A stretch of 64,000 nt of DNA from Hericium rajendrae (lineage: Eukaryota > Basidiomycota > Agaricomycetes > Russulales > Hericiaceae): the NCBI GenBank assembly GCA_033439255.1, contig CM065882.1, forward strand, positions 1-64,000. Direction: 5' to 3'. Position 1 is the first letter of the stretch; the number at the start of each line of letters is the position of its first letter. Shown here in pieces: positions 9,451 to 22,871 of the stretch. Position numbers and translations under genes: made by a program. The notes beneath the pieces are model-generated. The model was not told the DNA's origin, did no database searches, and saw nothing but the letters and a program-made list of their open reading frames with translations.

Positions 9451-11112
9451 GGATCCACCCTGCGTCCAACCTGGGGAGTCTCATAACCCCAACGATAGCC
9501 ACAGCGTGCCCACTGGATCAATGGGCCAGGACAATATTGAGTAAAAGAATATCTAGTTTCTCCTGGTTGGATTGCCGTGTTTCCATGTCGTACACAAGCA
9601 GATGGAACTAGGATGGAGGATCCAGGAGGAAACTCTATGGCAAAGCCAAGATCCCAAAAAATAAAATGGCCACCCTGTTTGGGATCATAGTCACCAAGGG
9701 CAGTAATCTGACAGAATCCATAAGGGACATTGCGAGTATCAGCGTGTATGACAGTGCAGGCCTGCGGGCCTAGATTGAAGTTGGCAGATGGAAAAATACT
9801 GCCTTCATATAACAGATGAAGGCCGTAACGTTGATAGAGTGGCTCCAAGTTATCTGCATAATGTTTGTAGACCTTCGGGGCACAATATGCGAGGGATGCT
9901 AACAAGTATGCTGAATTAGATGCGAGAAATGATATATATTGAACGAAACACACCACTCCCGAAGCTGGCTATCCGCGACAACGATGGACTCTTGACCAGA
10001 TGATCAATGATCTCTTGATTCTTGGGGGTGTTGGCACGATATCCTGGTTCCTGTATGCTGTTAGCACCGGGCTTCTGCATCACATGCAAGGGGCTCACCT
10101 TTTTGTTCTTCCACCCCGAGTGCGTGACACCTGCTACTAGAGCAGGGAATTGACCGCGCTTGGATTGTCCCCCTGACTTGAACTCTCCATCACGACGGGC
10201 CTGTTCTAGCTCTCGTTTTGCATCTTCAATGACGGCAGGCCAGTCTGGATCATCCGGCCGGCCTAAGAGATATGAGATGCCAAACTTCTCGAGGTCCTGC
10301 ACCATGCGCCTTGACCTAAGACACGTATGATCTGAGTTCGGTATGAAAGCAAGTAAATCATATGCTCACCTGCCATCCCACGGCTTAATTTCCAAGCCTA
10401 GAGCCACCAGCTGTTGGACGGTGAGTACCTCTTCGCCGCGTTCCTGCGGTGTGGCCACATAAGCATTTTGTGTTACAGGGAACTGGCTTGCTGAGGCCGC
10501 GACGTCGATAACTTCCGGCAGTCCATGCTTTCTGCACATATCGGCCTTTGGCTTGTAGCCAAATGGCCCACGTTCTCGGCGCTCAGCTTCCCTTTTCGCC
10601 CGTCGCCGAGCAGCTGTCTCGGCCTTGCTGGCATCTGTGGTGGGTTTCCTGGCTCTCATCTCAGGCTTGTCTTGCAGCATGACCATATCCTCGCCACCTG
10701 CTAGTGAATTGTCATTAACATGCCCGGCGGCGGTGACTGGATCGTTAGATAAATGGGTGTCGGCAGGGGGTTCAAGCCCAGGGGAATCAGGGCAAGCGGC
10801 CAGCTCTTCAGCGAGACATGCGGGTGATGGGGAAGGCCCATTAGCAGAGGATGCGGGCAACGCAGGACCCCCGCGGGGTAAGGACAGAGGCGAGGGGGAC
10901 AGCGCCGAGCTAAACTGCACGTAGGCGTAAAGCAAAGTGGGCTCATCGTCGTCGAGGTGGGGCACAGGCTCATCCGGGCAGGAGGAATTGTTGCTGATAG
11001 GAGTGGCTTCCTGGATGTCGACGGCAGAGACCTCGTCAGCGCATGCTTCTTCCACGTCCAGCGCACGGTTAAGGAGGGGCCAAATCGCGACTTGGGTTTG
11101 AATTGAATCCAT
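9264..11112 (-). CDS. Putative 2-oxoglutarate/Fe(II) dioxygenase-fold protein, possibly TET/JBP-related
   Basis: Four exons keep frame: 11112-10370, 10315-10099, 10050-9954 and 9910-9264, giving 567 codons. The start is the first ATG of the frame. The C-terminal half has H-A-D followed about 20 residues later by I-T-A-L-G-D-Y-D-P, then [20 protein letters not shown] and G-E-T-R. That is the HxD...H...R order of double-stranded beta-helix dioxygenases. I know this as a large multicopy mushroom family. Fungal TET/JBP enzymes (5-methylcytosine oxidases, often transposon-linked) are the best candidate class, but that link is inference. The N-terminal third is low complexity with an R/K/E-rich patch. 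The last ~60 residues are Cys-Leu-Pro repeats translated from a 9-bp minisatellite and may not be functional. It lies on the same strand as the SNF2-like gene. Confidence 0.6.
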
Positions 11113-11289
11113 CCTGTGTGCAGACGCGTCGTGCCGCAAACACCGTGAGTCAGAGGCGAGGATTCAGAGTGTGAAGCCCACCCGTGAAGCTGCTTCAAGT
11201 GGACGTGAGTGACCGTCGGTAAGTACCTGCGGGCAAGTGGTCAGGAAAGGCGCAGTCCCCAGATAACGTGAATCCGTGGGCGGGAGGCT

Positions 11290-12240
11290 GAACGGGTCGA
11301 CACCGCCGTCGTCAGGTCGCCCCGCCGAGCTACGACACCCGCGCGCGCCGTCCCGCTCGATGGTCTCTTCGGGGCCTGGCGAGACCCGTCCAAGGGTCGA
11401 GCGGGGTGGGGACTCGGACCCCCGGGCTCGTGCTGAATGGGTCGAGGCGGCCGACGTCGAATGGCCGCGCCGCGACGCGACGCCCATGCGCGCCGTCCCG
11501 CTCGACGACCTCTTCGCGCGCCGTCCCGCTCGACGTTCTCTTCGGGGCCTGGCGAGACCCGTCCAAGGATCAAGCGGGGTGGGGACTCGGACCCCCGGGC
11601 TCGTGCTGAATGGGTCGAGGTGGTCGACGTCGAATGGCCGCGCCGCGACGCGACGCCCATGCGCGCCGTCCCGCTCGACGACCTCTTCGCGCGCCGTCCC
11701 GCTCGACGTTCTCTTCGGGGCCTGGCGAGACCCGTCCAAGGATCAAGCGGGGTGGGGACTCGGACCCCCGGGCTCGTGCTGAATGGGTCGACGCAGGGTG
11801 GGGACTCGGACCCCCGGGCTCGTGCTGAATGGGTCGACGCGGCCGACGTCGAATGGCCGCGCCGCGACGCGACGCCCATGCGCGCCGTCACGCTCGACGT
11901 TCTCTTCGGGGCCTGGCGAGACCTGTCCAAGGATCAAGCGGGGTGGGGACTCGGACCCCCGGGCGCGCGTCGAATGGGTCGACGCGGCCGACGTCGGCTC
12001 GCCGCCCTGCGCTGCGATATCCCCGCACGCCGCCCTGCTCGACAATCTCTTCGGGGCCTGGCGAGACTCGTCCAAGTGCCGAAACAGGCGGGGACTCGGA
12101 GCCCTGGGTGCGCGCTGAATGGGTCCGCGCAACCATCGTCGGGTCGCCGCCCTGCGTTGCGACACCCGCACGCGCCGTCCGGCTCGACGACCCCTTCAGG
12201 GCCTAGCGAGACCCGTCCAAACGTCAAAACAGGCGGGGAC
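11290..12240. repeat. GC-rich satellite, six units of ~145-191 bp
   Basis: The landmark GGCCTGGCGAGACCCGTCC (or a near match) recurs at about 11373, 11546, 11719, 11910, 12055 and 12199, giving spacings of 173, 173, 191, 145 and 144 bp. Units at the left are nearly identical and decay toward the right. One unit has an internal duplication of the CGGACCCCCGGGCTCGTGC segment. All six frames are open because stops are rare in this composition; I do not call them genes. The array sits directly upstream of the dioxygenase-like gene. Confidence 0.9.
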
Positions 12241-14163
12241 CGGCACCCCTGAGCATGTGCTGAAATGCGGGGCGGCAGGACCTGGTGTTTGGACCAGTGG
12301 CCCACCCGGAAGCCCAGAGGCGAAGCACTCACCGGATTTATAGAGCCAAAGCGAGCCCAGGTCGTTTGTTCTCACAGGTACGTCGTGCGGGCCTCGGAGC
12401 AGAGAGGGTGGAGAAGAAAGGACAGGACCAGGCGAGAAGACAATGGGAGCAAGTGAGAGCAAAAAAACGCACCGCGGAGGTCGTGATGGTTCGAAGATTT
12501 GACAGCAGCCATCAACGCGTCAACAGACAATAAACCTCGCCGCGACGCGTCGCGGCGCGGGACGCGTTGGTCACGTGCCACGCGTTCGATAGCCTCGTTG
12601 CTCCAGACACGCCGCACTACTGCACTCGCTCAATCTTCCGGGCATCCACAGGCCCACGCTAAGCTCACCCTCTCTCTTCGATCGGCGAGTGGCGGTCAGT
12701 TCGGCGTGCGCAATGGGCCCGCTAGCGGCAATCGTACTTTTCGGGCACGCGGCAGGTACGTCCGCAGCTTGCGTATAATCTGTCTTGCATTCACCCTGTG
12801 TTCGAGCTCTCCTCTCGGCGGTCGGTCCCTCGCAGACAGACCGCGTTCCTCCCCAGCAAGTCCCAGCCATACTATGCGACAAAACTGTGTGCCACCCCGC
12901 TCATGGGCCGTCCGAAGGCCGCGGACATGCTGACATGCAGCAAGGAGTCCGTGCCCACGATCGAGGGCACCGCCGAGTCGCTCGGCTGGCCGTGGTAGCT
13001 GGGACTCCAGCGCGGGCGACACGCAGCATGCGCCGGGGTGGAAGTTTCCTGGTGCGTTGCCTGGGGATACTCGCATGTCCATGTGCTCCCGCGCGCTGTC
13101 CGTGATTCCGTCGTGCCGGGTACATGCGAGGCTCGCTTGGTGAGTAGCTGGGAGGTCGCCTATTGCGGTAGGCCTGGCAGAACGCCTGCGCCATGGCCAG
13201 CAGCAGCTGTAGCAGGGCGCGTTGTCGACCACATCTAACCAACTTATCCTGCGACAGCTCAATGCCGTGGCCGAGCTGTCAACATCGCGGCGCCGCGCCC
13301 GCGCCTGCCAACGCCCACCCAACGCCTACGCCCAAGCATACCGGCTTTGGTTCTGCCTTCCATGCGATCACTCGCCAGGCGAGAACGAGCTTGTACCTCA
13401 GCGGGATTCACAACACGGCCACTGCGCTCGCCATGTCGTGTTTGCGCGCGGGGAACTCGCCGCCCACGTACGTGAGTGCCGGCTCGTCTGCGCTGTTTGG
13501 ACCACCGCATTTCGATTGGCAGGCTGCCATTCCAGCTCCGTCGTCGGTGCTGGCGGTACCGGCATGGACAACCCCCCGCGCGTGCCGAGGGGATAGTGTC
13601 CTGCAAGGCCCCGCGAAGACACTCGCCTATTCATGAGCTGCCCCTGCCAGCCATGATTCTGGTGCACCTGGTGCGAGTGCCGGAGCTCACGCGCTTGCGG
13701 CTGGTTCGGAATATGGCCTGGTGCGTCGGGCATCGCCCCGGTGGTACGGGTGCTCAGAGACGTCGAAGATCGCGGTGGCGTCGTCGACGCGGCGCTCGGT
13801 CAGGCACACGTCGAGTGCGGAGGATGCGACGAACGGGTGCAGCGCGACGACGTATGCGGGTCGAGGAACACGCGGCGGATCGCCTCATCCACCGCGCTTG
13901 CTCGTGAGCACATTGCCCTCCTCGAGCTCGATGGCGCCCATGCGCACATCCAACAGATGCGCGTATGTGCATCTGCCGCCGCTGTACACTGCTCACGCAT
14001 GATGTTGGCCGGTGCGTGTATGACCTCGATGCCAAACATGGCACGCATGGTGCACAGCGGCTTCGACTTTGTCATAAACACATATACATATACTGAATCC
14101 TCATTATATTTAACCAAAGAATAGTAAATGAGTTGAGATTTATAACATGAACTGTCTTCCCGA
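12241..14163. other. No intact gene; possible decayed coding
   Basis: Open frames on both strands are interrupted and mutually inconsistent. On the minus strand between about 13950 and 13680 a patch reads like real protein (L-E-E-G-N-V-L-T-S-K, then V-V-A-L-H-P-F-V-A-S-S-A-L-D-V) but contains stops. I could not identify it. An AT-rich strip with a short polyA-like tract closes the region near 14100. Confidence 0.4.
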
Positions 14164-15290
14164 TCAATGAGCGTGGTGTATGAAGCGGGGAAGGGGTGGT
14201 ATCGAGATCAAGAGGATCCCTTCATGCGGGCGAAGTTCTACCTTGCTGGATGAAATAGCAACACGATGGGTTGCCAGCTTGAATGACCAGGTCAGAAACC
14301 CTGGAGAATCCGATTCAATCGCTCTGCTAAACGTGTACTCTAGCATGGTACTCACCCTCATCCCACCGACATCCTGGCAGGAGCTCCCACGCATCCACAA
14401 TTACATCTAAGCCTTGATTGCGTTTCCGATGGATCTGGACTTTGTCCAGCTCCCAAAGCTTCCCATTTTCGAGCGGGGGTAATATGATCTTGATGATTCG
14501 ATGGTCGTTCTCTGTTCGCTCGTCTGCTGCCCGCCAGAGTGAATGCGTGCGCGACATCTGGGCTGCTCCCCCAACACATGGCACGTTCTCCACGTTAAGG
14601 ACGTGTGCCACATGTGCTGACTCAGAAGCAGGCGTCGGGATGTAAGTCATGTCGCTTCGGACGACGGCCTATGAACAAGGCTGCTTGAGCAGACACGATT
14701 GAGACAGCAAAGATCACGCACCCAAGCACACCAGTGGACTGATGAGGTTAGCCGCAGCGACTGGAGAAAGTTGCCCTGGGTGTGTACAACTAGAGGCGAA
14801 GAGATATAGAGAAGACCTAGCGCAGAGGAAAGCAACTCCCTGATGTGCGATAATGAGCTCAAAGAGAAGATACGTACACGAGGCACATTGTGGGTCCACC
14901 CCGCCGCTTGCCGCGCTTCTCCCGAACCAAACACGCACCCAACATCAAGCAGATCATTGACTTCGGTACAACACACTGGTACGTAGGAGTGAGACACTTA
15001 ACATCGTATGCCGAAGCTGACTTGACTTCCATATAGTGGGATATCGCCGGCGTCAGGTAATGTAAGTTCCCCGTTGAACTTCCGGTCGGGCGATCTATGG
15101 TACGTCGAGCGACCACTTGAAGACGATGTTTTGCAGGTGACCATATTGATACCACACCTTCCGCAGGATAAATGCAGCTGACAGGGAGGAGGGACCGAGG
15201 TGAACTTCCTTGCGTAAGGCGATGTAGCGGTCATTTCCATGTAGAGAGGAGTTTCTACGTGACCGGGAGATCTAGTGAGTACACCTGATC
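14164..15290 (-). CDS. Unknown spliced gene, 5' end uncertain
   Basis: The last two exons are clear. One runs from about 14650 to 14356. It is followed by a 55-nt intron (14355-14301, GTGAGT...CTCCAG) and then an exon from 14300 to the stop at 14164, with the frame kept. The protein contains A-D-E-R-T-E-N-D-H-R-I-I-K-I-I-L-P-P and Q-G-L-D-V-I-V-D-A-W-E-L-L-P segments and ends ...R-F-I-H-H-A-H. Upstream, 15240-15100 in one frame reads Y-I-A-L-R-K-E-V-H-L-G-P-S-S-L-S-A-A-F-I, which looks coding, and more short exons probably join the two parts. I do not recognise the family. Confidence 0.4.
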
Positions 15291-15843
15291 TCATACAGTG
15301 GCCAAACTGCTCACATAGACCACGTCAGATATATTTGTTGCCGTATTAGTACCAGCTAGATAATACACTTAACAGCAGTCGGGCTTCTACCCGCTATGCT
15401 GCTTTAATATCAAGACAATTCCTTGAGTACTTTGGTCACATCTTGGTGCGCACCGCCTGAAAGAGGCAACGTCATGAATGCGAGATACATTAGAGAACAG
15501 CTAGCGCAACTGCGGTGAAATCCCAGATGAGGTGAGCTATGTCTGGATCTGTCCTAGAATGCAGCCCTCAGGTGAGTATACCTGATCGACTGGTGATGCC
15601 GTCCTGTGCCAGGCAGGAATCTTCATTTCCACAGCTTCTATTGCCTCAAGTGCTGACCGTACAGGGAAGCAGAATTAATTCAGGAATAAGATGGTTTCAT
15701 GCCAATTCCTTCAAACTACAGCGTAGCCTTCGCAGGTCCCGCTCAGCCGAAACATGAACAAACAGAGGGCGGGCACGAATCAGTGTCGCGCGTACAATTT
15801 TTCTCATCCAGTTGACGAGCTCCCTCTCGTTCTACCACTCCCA
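15291..15843. other. No gene seen
   Basis: Only short open frames are present. A small part may be untranslated leader of the plus-strand gene starting at 15844. Confidence 0.4.
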
Positions 15844-18284
15844 ATGGATCAGAACACCATGGGCGAACTATGGGGCAACCCGAGACGCCCTGCTGTCCGT
15901 GACGCCTCACCTGGTCTCCATCTTCCTCCACGTTTCTATTCACCACGAGGACGATCGCCGCCGCTCGATGTTGACTTGGACATGGCAGGAAGATCCAGCC
16001 AATTCCGCAATGCTGGGGGATCGGTGCTACGACAGTTTTCATCTACGCATTTTGAAACCCCCTCCAGGTCTATGGTTGTATCTCTTGTTTATTCTTGAGC
16101 CCTCATTTTACTAATGGCCTGAAAATTTGGCAGACTCCTGCCTCTGGTCCAGAGGCCCGCAGCCTTCAATTACTGGCTGATGCCAGCCACGCCGACCTTG
16201 TTTACAGTTGCAACCGGCACTACAATGGACTGGTTGAAGATAAGCAAAGCTTAGAAAAAGCGTTGGCTGCAGCCACCGCGGAGAACGACGCCTTGAGGTA
16301 AGTCTCTAACTGCCTTATCCACACCTACTCAACATGTCGTTCTCTATCAGGCTTGCCCTCCAGATATCTGGGACCCGTATCAAAAGTGAATCCCCGTCAA
16401 CCTCATCACTCGACTCGAGGAATGCTCTTGGTGCCAACCCCTCCACCAACCTCAGCGCATCGCTCACAAAGCTTGAGCGGCAGCCTTCGCTGACCGCGCC
16501 AATTATCCACTGGTCAAATTTTGGACGAAACGAAGCTGGAACGAAATGGAGAAGACGAGGAAGAATGCGACCGGCGCCGACTACGCACCGGGTCCTAAAG
16601 GTAGCCGACGTGCATCGGCCGGTGTCAACGTCAAAGCGCAGTACATTGAGGACGAGCAGGGGATACCGATCGACGGTCACCGAGCTGCGGACATGCGACG
16701 GACAATGCGTAGTATCTGGGAACAACTATTGAGTGCAAGCCTTGCGCCACCCACGTGGCGTCGAGCTAACTACCATGCTCATGACTTTTACCTTGTTGAG
16801 ATGGCCCGCAATTTCCCAGAACTCTCTTTTTGCGAGCACGACTGGAAGGCCGACCAACTCGCGACAGACAATTATCCATCGTGGTGGAAAAGTCACCACG
16901 ACCATTCATCAACGTCAGATGAGTCGGACTCAGACGATGACCACTCGAACGGGAATGACCCCGATGGTGACAACAAGAAGCGCCGCAGGCGTGAAAAATT
17001 AGGACCTGCTGTCAAGAAACGGGCGAAGCCAACTGCTCCTACAGGAACAGCAGGCCAATGTCCATCATCTCCTGGATCGAAGCAGCCTGAGTCGATGGGC
17101 TCCACCACCACGCCGGTGTTAGCGGCGGTCCCCGTCGCCACGGATATTTTGCTGGTAAGCGCTCTGCACATCCCTCAAGTGCATGGTAGCAACTGATCTC
17201 ATCTTACTATTTCCATTTCTAGCCCCAGGATCCGACGTACGTGATACGTTCACCCCACTCCGTACCTTATTCTGACTGTTCACTTCTATATAGCGCGGGT
17301 ATCTCTGTTGAACCAGATGTACCGGCCAGGCTACCTACATCACAGACTGCCATCACTCGTGCAGACGACGCAAATGATGCTGATACCGCCACTCCCCGCA
17401 CTCCTGGTGATGACGTGGATGCGATTCGCATTCAGACCTGCCGCGAACAGCCAAAAGAACTGGTAAGTGTATGCGATGAGAACTTCTTTGCTGGAACTGA
17501 TCATATATTCTGCTTTCTGCATACAGCATGCCCCGACAGTGACTCAGGCTGGAACAGGTGAAGTCGATTTTACGGACTCACTCAGAATTTCTCTAATACC
17601 CTTTTTGGTCCAACCAGATCTGAATGACCATTCCGCCGGTGGGCGCCCTGCCGATGGCGGCCAGGAGGATGTGACTAGAAGTGAGAATGCCGCTGCGGGA
17701 GTCGGCCGCGATGTCGTGGCTGTTGGGCGGGCCCTTGACGTGGGTACTGGTGCGGGCACGAACACGAGCACTGGAGACAAGAATGCAGTTGAGCTGGAGC
17801 TGATACGACGTCAAGAAAATATAGGTGCATACCTTGCTTGTTTGGATACCCGGTCTCGCAGTTAGTCGAACAAATAAATCCTACAGCTACCAACTCGAAG
17901 GGCCAAGGCATTGGAAGCCGCCACGTCCCATCGAATGGCGAACCGGCTGCTGGTAGTGCCGAGCCCATTCAGTACTAATTCCTATATGAGCATGGCGAGT
18001 CAGCTTGACACCGTCGCATCCTAGATTGCGGAGCTCACTTGGCCAACATTTGAGTGTAACCATAGTAGTATGCATAGAATCAATATATATTTTCCATGTC
18101 TCCTTGTGCAGGAATCCCGGCCCAGGGTCCTCATTGCTGCAGTTAATTACCATAAAGCATTGATTGGCCAAGTACATGTCAATTCTGCAATGATATATGG
18201 CTGGGTCCAATGTACTTTATGCTGGGGAATGTATTCATGTCAGCATGTGTAGGTAAGCTGCAGTGTAGTGTGTTGCAGCATGCT

Positions 18285-19270
18285 GCTATGGGTTGGCCAA
18301 AGTATATGCACATATCCCGCGGCATGCCGCTATGGGTTGGCCAAGGTATATGTGCATATTCTGTGGCATGCCGCTATGGGTTGGCCAAGGTATATGTGCA
18401 TATTCCGCGGCATGCCGCTATGGGTTGGCCAAGATATATGTGCATATTCCGAGGCATGCCAATATGGGTTGGCCAAGGTATATGCACATATTTTGCAGCA
18501 TGCTGCTATGGGTTGGCCAAAGTATATGCACATATCCCGTGGCATGCCGCTATGGGTTGGCCAAGATATATGTGCATATTCCGAGGCATGCCAATATGGG
18601 TTGGCCAAGGTATATGCACATATTTTGTAGCATGCTGCTATGGGTTGGCCAAGGTATATGCACATATTTCCCGGCATGCTGCTATGGGTTGGCCAAGGTA
18701 TATGTGCATATTCCGCGGCATGCTACTATGGATTGGCCAAGATATATGCACATATTCTGTGGCATGCTGCTATGGGTTGGCCAAGGTATATGTGCATATT
18801 CCGTGACATGCCACTATGGGTTGGCCAAGGTATATGCACATATTCCGCAGCATGCAGCTATGGGTTGGCCAAGGTATATGCACATATTCCGCGGCATGCA
18901 GCTATGGGTTGGCCAAGGTATATGCACATATTCTGTGGCATGCTGCTATGGGTTGGCCAAGATATATGCAGTATCCCATGGCATGCTGCTATGGGTTGGC
19001 CAAACCACAATTCTGCAATCTCCTGCATGTTGCCATGAGTTGGCCAATGTATAATTTAATATTTGGTGGCATACTGCTATGGATTGGCCAAGCTGTAATG
19101 CCATAGCTCCTCTATGTGGCTATGGGTTGGCCAAGGTATGATTTAGCAATCACTTGCATGTGGCTATGGGTTGGCCAATCTCAATGTAAGTGACTATCAC
19201 CATATTTGCATGGTTGGCCAACATCTCATACCATTTGACCATTTGATGATGTTATGGGTTGGCCAATCTC
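18285..19270 (+). repeat. 44-bp tandem array, left arm
   Basis: Units recur every 44 bp (18285, 18329, 18373, 18417, 18461 and onward), about 16 good copies followed by decayed ones. Each has the 8-bp palindrome TTGGCCAA, a TATATGCACATA or TATATGTGCATA segment, and GCATGC. Because 44 is not a multiple of three, the three frames rotate through the same peptide-like pattern. The open frames are not genes. Confidence 0.92.
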
Positions 19271-19499
19271 AATGTCAGTTCTCTATCATATCCTCCAGCA
19301 CATGTACCATATCCTGCAGCACATTTACCATATTCCATGGTATTCTATGATATTCTGAGGCATTCTATGATATCCTGCAACATGCTATAATATTCTGCAG
19401 CACATGTATTATATCCTATGGTATCCAATGATATTTCCAGGTATTTCATAATATTTAAGGACATGTCATACTATTCTAAAACATGCTATCATATATCTC

Positions 19500-20400
19500 A
19501 AGGCATGCTATATGGTATTCCATGGCATGCTATCATATCCCGAGGCATTCTATAATATCCCGAGGCATGCTATCATATCCCGAGGCATGCTATCATATCC
19601 CGAGGCATGCTATCATATTCCGAGACATTCTATAATATCTTGCAGCAATGTATCATATTCCATGGTATTCTATGGTATTTCAAGGCATGCTATCATATCC
19701 CGAGGCATTCTATAATATCCTGAGGCATGCTATCATATCCTGAGGCATGCTATGGTATCCCACGGCATGCTATCATATCCCGAGACATGCTATCATATCT
19801 CAAGGCATGCTATGGTATTCCACAGCATGCTATCATATCCCGAGGCATTCTATCATATCCCCAGGTGCTCTACAATATCCCGAGGTATGCTATCATATCC
19901 TGAGACATTCTATAATATCTTGCAGCAATGTATCATATTCCATGGTATTCTATGGTATCCCGAGGCATGCTATCATATCCCGAGGCATGCTATGGTATCC
20001 CACGGCATGCTATCATATCTCACAGCATGCTATCATATCCCGAGGCATGCTATCATATCCTGCAGCATGCTATCATATCCCGAGGCATGCTATGGTATCT
20101 CACAGCATGCTATCATATCCCGAGGCATGCTATCATATCCCACGGCATGCTATGGTATTCCATGGTATGCTATCATATCCCGAGGCATTCTATAATATCT
20201 TGCAGCAATGTATCATATTCCACAATATTCTATGGTATCCCAAGACATTCTATGATATTTCAAGGCATTCTATAACATCCCGAGGTGTGCAATCATATCT
20301 CGAGGCATGCTATCATATCCCAAGGCATGCTATGGTATCTCATGGCATGCTATAATATCCTGCAGCACATGTATCATATCCCATGGCATGCTCAAAGCAT
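19500..20400 (+). repeat. 20-bp tandem array, left arm
   Basis: Roughly 40 units of the type GGCATGCTATCATATCCCGA, with variants ending in TATGGTATTCCA or TATAATATCTTG. The GCATGC core is shared with the 44-bp unit, which suggests a common origin. Confidence 0.9.
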
Positions 20401-20429
20401 GTTATAGTATCCCATAGCATATTTATAAT

Positions 20430-20890
20430 ATCTTGCTGCATGTCATGACATCTCATGATGAATGGTAATCACTAGTGGCAATCAAACACCAGTGATGTGT
20501 CATTCGTCATTCAGCCACAACACCTATGTCCCAATCCTCAATGTTTTGGCTTCAACAAATCGAATCAAATAATATAAAATTAGAAAAAAGAATGACACAT
20601 ACTTTCAATTCATATAACACTGTGAACTATAATGGAAATGTAATTAATCTATCGTAGAGTACAAACAAGCAAATGTAAATTAGTGAAGTCTGCCAAATTA
20701 GTCTCTGTCATGGCTCGGCAATCACCGAAATCTGAAATTGTAACACCGCTGGATCTACCCGAGCTACGACAAGTTTCCATAATCAGATGTACTATACATT
20801 GAGCCTAAATGATTTATAATGTTTGACTATCTCAATATCGTGTCAAATAATATGATGAGCACGTGACATGATATAATAACTATGTGTCAG
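20430..20890. other. AT-rich unique loop between the two arms
   Basis: This is the only non-repetitive part of the element's interior. It has no open frame of note and no terminal inverted repeat of its own that I can see. It would form the loop of the hairpin. Confidence 0.7.
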
Positions 20891-20924
20891 AATTCAATTA
20901 GCACATCGTAAAATATGATCACAT

Positions 20925-21725
20925 TCTGCAGGATATGATAGCACACCATGAGACATTATAGAATGTCTTGGGATACCATAGAATATTGTGGAATATGATA
21001 CATTGCTGCAAGATATTATAGAATGCCTCGGGATATGATAGCATACCATGGAATACCATAGCATGCCGTGGGATATGATAGCATGCCTCGGGATATGATA
21101 GCATACTGTGAGATACCATAGCATGCCTCGGGATATGATAGCATGCTGCAGGATATGATAGCATGCCTCGGGATATGATAGCATGCTGTGAGATATGATA
21201 GCATGTCGTGGGATACCATAGCATGCCTCGGGATATGATAGCATGCCTCGGGATACCATAGAATACCATGGAATATGATACATTGCTGCAAGATATTATA
21301 GAATGTCTCAGGATATGATAGCATACCTCGGGATATTGTAGAGCACCTGGGGATATGATAGAATGCCTCGGGATATGATAGCATGCTGTGGAATACCATA
21401 GCATGCCTTGAGATATGATAGCATGTCTCGGGATATGATAGCATGCCGTGGGATACCATAGCATGCCTCAGGATATGATAGCATGCCTCAGGATATTATA
21501 GAATGCCTCGGGATATGATAGCATGCCTTGAAATACCATAGAATACCATGGAATATGATACATTGCTGCAAGATATTATAGAATGTCTCGGAATATGATA
21601 GCATGCCTCGGGATATGATAGCATGCCTCGGGATATGATAGCATGCCTCGGGATATTATAGAATGCCTCGGGATATGATAGCATGCCATGGAATACCATA
21701 GCATGCCTTGAGATATATGATAGCA
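20925..21725 (-). repeat. 20-bp tandem array, right arm (inverted copy)
   Basis: Reverse complement of the left array with a handful of differences. It lacks about 170 bp present at the loop-proximal end of the left arm. Confidence 0.9.
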
Positions 21726-21944
21726 TGTTTTAGAATAGTATGACATGTCCTTAAATATTATGAAATACCTGGAAATATCATTGGATACCATAGGATATAA
21801 TACATGTGCTGCAGAATATTATAGCATGTTGCAGGATATCATAGAATGCCTCAGAATATCATAGAATACCATGGAATATGGTAAATGTGCTGCAGGATAT
21901 GGTACATGTGCTGGAGGATATGATAGAGAACTGACATTGAGATT

Positions 21945-22871
21945 GGCCAACCCATAACATCATCAAATGGTCAAATGGTATGAGATGTTGGCCAACCATG
22001 CAAATATGGTGATAGTCACTTACATTGAGATTGGCCAACCCATAGCCACATGCAAGTGATTGCTAAATCATACCTTGGCCAACCCATAGCTACATGACAG
22101 AGCTATGGCATTACAGCTTGGCCAACCCATAGCAGCATGCCACCTATACATTGGCCAACTCATAGCAACATGCAGGGGATTGCAGAATTGTGGTTTGGCC
22201 AACCCATAGCAGCATGCCACAGAATATGTGCATATACCTTGGCCAACCCATAGCGGCATGCCACGGAATATGCACATATATCTTGGCCAACCCATAGCGG
22301 CATGCTGCGGAATATGCACATATACCTTGGCCAACCCATAGTGGCATGTCACGGAATATGCACATATACCTTGGCCAACCCATAGCAGCATGCCACAGAA
22401 TATGTGCATATATCTTGGCCAATCCATAGTAGCATGCCGCGGAATATGCACATATACCTTGGCCAACCCATAGCAGCATGCCGGGAAATATGTGCATATA
22501 CCTTGGCCAACCCATAGCAGCATGCTACAAAATATGTGCATATACCTTGGCCAACCCATATTGGCATGCCTCGGAATATGCACATATATCTTGGCCAACC
22601 CATAGCGGCATGCCACGGGATATGTGCATATACTTTGGCCAACCCATAGCAGCATGCTGCAAAATATGTGCATATACCTTGGCCAACCCATATTGGCATG
22701 CCTCGGAATATGCACATATATCTTGGCCAACCCATAGCGGCATGCCGCGGAATATGCACATATACCTTGGCCAACCCATAGCGGCATGCCACAGAATATG
22801 CACATATACCTTGGCCAACCCATAGCGGCATGCCGCGGGATATGTGCATATACTTTGGCCAACCCATAGCA
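21945..22871 (-). repeat. 44-bp tandem array, right arm (inverted copy)
   Basis: Reverse complement of 18285-19270. Units near 22100-22350 differ in order and number from the left arm, consistent with unequal exchange inside one arm. Confidence 0.9.

Noticed and set aside
11164-12343. Overlapping open frames of 130-270 codons on both strands
   Set aside because: The sequence is a GC-rich satellite in which stops are rare; repeat period and decay explain the frames.
12696-13322. A 208-codon minus-strand frame
   Set aside because: Arg/Ala/Pro-rich in high-GC sequence, with equally open frames opposite and no domain or introns.
17973-17990. CAGTAC...GTACTG as the exact terminal inverted repeat of the foldback element
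   Set aside because: With those ends the flanks are not direct repeats and the host frame meets a stop; the CCATTCAG duplication restores the frame instead.
18285-18960. CRISPR-like array
   Set aside because: Repeats are contiguous 44-bp units without unique spacers, and the host is eukaryotic.
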